Of a stretch of 5,963 nucleotides of DNA, positions 3,727-5,963 are shown piece after piece (the stretch's first letter is position 1; every line of letters begins with the position of its first letter). Source of the stretch: an uncultured Solirubrobacteraceae bacterium (GTDB taxonomy: Bacteria; Actinomycetota; Thermoleophilia; Solirubrobacterales; Solirubrobacteraceae); NCBI GenBank assembly GCA_902806215.1, contig CADCVT010000037.1, forward strand, positions 1 to 5,963, given 5' to 3'. The notes below the pieces were generated by a model, which did no database searches, was not told where the DNA came from, and saw nothing but the letters and a program-made list of their open reading frames with translations. A program made the position numbers and the translations under genes.

Positions 3727-5963
3727 ATGTCCCGGCACGCCCGTCTACGGCGCCGGCGGGCGCACAAGAGCGCCGGCCCGGCCTTCCTCATCCTCGCCCT
3801 CATCGCCACCGCGCTGGCGATCGGCGGCCTGGGCACCGTCGGGTACGTCATCGGCCTCGCCTCGACCGCTCCCGAGCTCGACGAGCTCAAGGCCGTCGAC
3901 CAGGGCGCGTCGTCGGTCGTGTACGCCGCCAACGGCGAGAAGCTGGGCTTCATCCAGTACGACATCCTGCGCACGCCGATCAACGGGTCGGACATCCCGC
4001 AGACGCTCAAGGACGCGACGGTCGCGATCGAGGACGAGCGCTTCTACGAGCACAAGGGCGTCGACGCCGAGGGCGTCGTGCGCGCGGCGATCAAGAACAT
4101 CGAGTCGGGCAAGACGGTCGAGGGCGGCTCGACCCTGACGATGCAGCTGGTCCGCACGCTCTACATCACCAAGGAGCGGACGTTCAAGCGCAAGCTGCAC
4201 GAGGCCAAGCTCGCCGAGGAGCTCGAGAACCGCGAGAGCAAGCAGTGGATCCTCAGGACCTACCTCAACAACGCGCCCTACGGCACCGTCGGCGGGCAGA
4301 CCGCGGTCGGCGTCCAGGCCGCGGCGCGCGTGTTCTTCGACAAGCCCGCCAAGCGGCTCGAGCTGCACGAGGCCGCGCTCCTCGCCGGCCTGCCCCAGGC
4401 GCCGTCGGACTACAACCCGTTCTACGAGGAGTCCAAGGCGCTGCGGCGTCGCAACCAGGTCCTCGACAAGATGGCCGAGCTGCGGATGGTCACCGCGAGC
4501 GAGGCCGCCGCCGCGCGCGAGAAGCCGCTCGGCGTGGAGGGCAGCCGGTACTACACGGCGCGCCGCGAGAGCTACTTCTTCGACTACGTCAAGCAGCGCC
4601 TCATCAACAAGTACGGCATCGACGAGGTCCGCCAGGGCGGGATGAGCATCTACACGACGATCGACCTCGAGATGCAGCGCAAGGCCCGCGACGCGATTCA
4701 GTCGGTGCTGAGCTTCCCGAACGCGCCGAAGTCGGCGATCGTCACCGTCAACCCGGGCAACGGGCACATCCTCGCGATGGCCTCGTCGGCGTCCTACGCG
4801 CAGACGAAGTTCAACCTCGCCGCGCAGGGCAAGCGCCAGCCGGGCTCGACGTTCAAGATCATGGGCCTCATGGCGGCGCTGCAGCGCGGCGTCTCGCCCG
4901 AGGGCACGTCGTACACGTCCAAGCCGCTGAAGTTCAACGACCCGAAGTACGGGCCGATCGAGACCAAGACGTACGACAACACGTACGGCGGGCGGATGAA
5001 CCTCGTCAGCGCGACGACGAAGTCCGACAACTCGGTCTACATGCAGCTCGGCCTCGACCTCGGCCCCGACGCGGTGAAGGAAGCGGCCCGGAAGATGGGC
5101 GTCAAGTCCAAGCTCAACGGCTACCCGGCGGAGATCCTCGGCGGCCTCGAGCGCGGCGTCTCCCCGCTCGAGATGGCCAACGCCTACGCCACGATCGCGT
5201 CGGGCGGCATGCGCAACGAGCCGGTCGCGATCACCAAGGTCCGCCTCCGCGACGGGACGATCAAGAAGGAGCTCGGCAAGCCGAAGCGCACGCGCCAGTT
5301 CACCGAGGGCGTCACCGCTAAGGCCACGGAGCTTCTCGTCAAGAACGTCCAGGCCGGCACCGGCACCAAGGCGCAGACCGGCTGCCCGACGGCCGGCAAG
5401 ACCGGCACGACGGACAACCACACCGACGCCTGGTTCGTCGGGTTCACGAACAACCTCGCGACGTCGGTCTGGGTCGGCTTCCCGACCAAGCGCGTCGAGA
5501 TGTACCCGCCGGTCACGCCGATCTCGGTCGCCGGCGGCACGTACCCGTCGGAGATCTTCGGCCGCTACATGAAGGGCGTCAAGCGCGGCTGCAGCGGCTT
5601 CAAGAAGCCCAAGACGCCGTTCCAGGCCGCGCCGTTCTTCGGCAAGTACGCGACGACCGGCGCGCCCGCCGGCGGCGAGAAGGGCTACGACCAGAACGGC
5701 CAGTACCAGCAGGGCGGCAGTGGGTCCGGCGCGTACGTCCCCGATCCGCGCGGCGGCACCGACGGCGGCGGCAGCGGCAACGGCAACGGCGGCGCGAACG
5801 GCGACGGTGGCAACGACGGCGGCGGGAACACCGCGGGCGGCAACAACGGCAACGGAGGCGGCGGCTACGACCCCGACCTCTACGAGACACCGCCCCAGGC
5901 CGCGCCCGCGACGCCGACGCCGCCCGCCGCGCCCGGCGGCGGCGGCGGCGAGCCGGCCGCACC
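3727..5963 (+). CDS. Class A penicillin-binding protein (PBP1A-type), 3' end outside the window
   Basis: This is a bifunctional peptidoglycan synthase: it polymerises lipid II into glycan strands and crosslinks the stem peptides outside the membrane. 745 codons are visible with no stop. Order: a basic cytosolic N-terminus (residues 1-14, RHARLRRRRAHK), one membrane anchor (about 17-45), then a GT51 transglycosylase with EDERFYEHKG (102-111, catalytic Glu102), EGGSTLTMQ (132-140), the RKLHE region (about 156-160) and ILRTYLNN (about 176-183). The transpeptidase has SxxK as STFK (Ser374, Lys377), SDN (433-435) and KTGT (558-561), so both active sites look intact. From about residue 639 the chain becomes Gly/Asn/Asp-rich and then Pro/Ala-rich, a low-complexity tail often found on actinobacterial PBPs. 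The start is supported by GGGGAG just upstream. The MscS channel gene precedes it by 67 bp. It could be named ponA-like, but orthology cannot be fixed here. Confidence 0.93.
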   Translation, partial: MSRHARLRRRRAHKSAGPAFLILALIATALAIGGLGTVGYVIGLASTAPELDELKAVDQGASSVVYAANGEKLGFIQYDILRTPINGSDIPQTLKDATVAIEDERFYEHKGVDAEGVVRAAIKNIESGKTVEGGSTLTMQLVRTLYITKERTFKRKLHEAKLAEELENRESKQWILRTYLNNAPYGTVGGQTAVGVQAAARVFFDKPAKRLELHEAALLAGLPQAPSDYNPFYEESKALRRRNQVLDKMAELRMVTASEAAAAREKPLGVEGSRYYTARRESYFFDYVKQRLINKYGIDEVRQGGMSIYTTIDLEMQRKARDAIQSVLSFPNAPKSAIVTVNPGNGHILAMASSASYAQTKFNLAAQGKRQPGSTFKIMGLMAALQRGVSPEGTSYTSKPLKFNDPKYGPIETKTYDNTYGGRMNLVSATTKSDNSVYMQLGLDLGPDAVKEAARKMGVKSKLNGYPAEILGGLERGVSPLEMANAYATIASGGMRNEPVAITKVRLRDGTIKKELGKPKRTRQFTEGVTAKATELLVKNVQAGTGTKAQTGCPTAGKTGTTDNHTDAWFVGFTNNLATSVWVGFPTKRVEMYPPVTPISVAGGTYPSEIFGRYMKGVKRGCSGFKKPKTPFQAAPFFGKYATTGAPAGGEKGYDQNGQYQQGGSGSGAYVPDPRGGTDGGGSGNGNGGANGDGGNDGGGNTAGGNNGNGGGGYDPDLYETPPQAAPATPTPPAAPGGGGGEPAA
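5641..5963 (+). repeat. Low-complexity Gly/Asn/Pro-rich coding tail of the PBP
   Basis: From about residue 639 onward the codons are dominated by GGC, AAC and GAC, then CCG, GCC and GGC. They give runs such as GNGNGGANGDGG and PAAPGGGGGEP. Two Tyr-containing patches (near KGYDQNGQYQQ and GGYDPDLYE) interrupt the runs. This is translated, degenerate repetitive DNA, probably a flexible extracytoplasmic tail reaching into the wall. It is prone to replication slippage and to assembly error. Confidence 0.7.

Noticed and set aside
2859..4010. 383-codon minus-strand open frame over the channel gene
   Set aside because: It is antisense to the MscS gene, mostly Arg/Asp-rich, and has no motif.
1436..4138. 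900-codon plus-strand open frame
   Set aside because: It runs antisense to the HAD and mannosyltransferase genes and then out of frame through the channel and PBP genes. It has Arg/Pro/Ala low complexity and no recognisable motif.
3745..5421. 558-codon minus-strand open frame
   Set aside because: It lies antisense to the PBP, whose frame carries all its catalytic motifs. The Leu/Arg/Val/Asp composition is the mirror of GC-biased codons.
1..5963. CRISPR array, tRNA, rRNA or insertion sequence
   Set aside because: No regularly spaced direct repeats, cloverleaf-like segments, rRNA-like stretches, transposase motifs or paired terminal inverted repeats were found.

Overview
This is a GC-rich, actinobacterial-looking window. 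Coding regions have strong G/C third positions, GTG and TTG are plausible starts, and there is a leaderless-type promoter candidate. The gene content (PIG-V-like mannosyltransferase, CPBP protease, small MscS channel, class A PBP with a Gly/Asn/Pro-rich tail) suggests the Thermoleophilia/Solirubrobacterales. That placement is inferred from composition and gene style, not from a marker gene.

The window splits at about position 2868 into two divergent arms. The minus-strand arm, in transcription order, holds three genes: a polytopic mannosyltransferase (2869-1649); one open frame that joins a HAD-superfamily phosphatase to a CPBP intramembrane metalloprotease (1652-33); and the first 12 codons of a gene starting with a signal-peptide-like sequence (36-1, cut by the window edge). 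The genes overlap by 4 nt at both junctions (GTGA, then ATGA), so the arm looks like a tightly coupled operon. The plus-strand arm holds an MscS-family mechanosensitive channel (2868-3659) and, after a 67-bp gap, a bifunctional class A penicillin-binding protein (3727 to the window end, incomplete).

All recognisable products except the HAD domain are membrane or envelope proteins. They cover glycosyl transfer on the outer face, intramembrane proteolysis, osmotic release and peptidoglycan synthesis. A shared envelope role is plausible but is inferred from proximity only.

Three features stand out. (1) The HAD and CPBP modules lie in one uninterrupted frame, although stops in both other frames sit exactly at the domain junction. 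(2) A compact 56-bp element of two near-perfect hairpins (1588-1643) lies at the mannosyltransferase/HAD junction. It either encodes an N-terminal extension of the HAD protein or separates the two genes. (3) The divergent mannosyltransferase and channel genes appear to share a single CATG as overlapping start codons. No rRNA, tRNA, CRISPR array, transposase or phage gene was seen.
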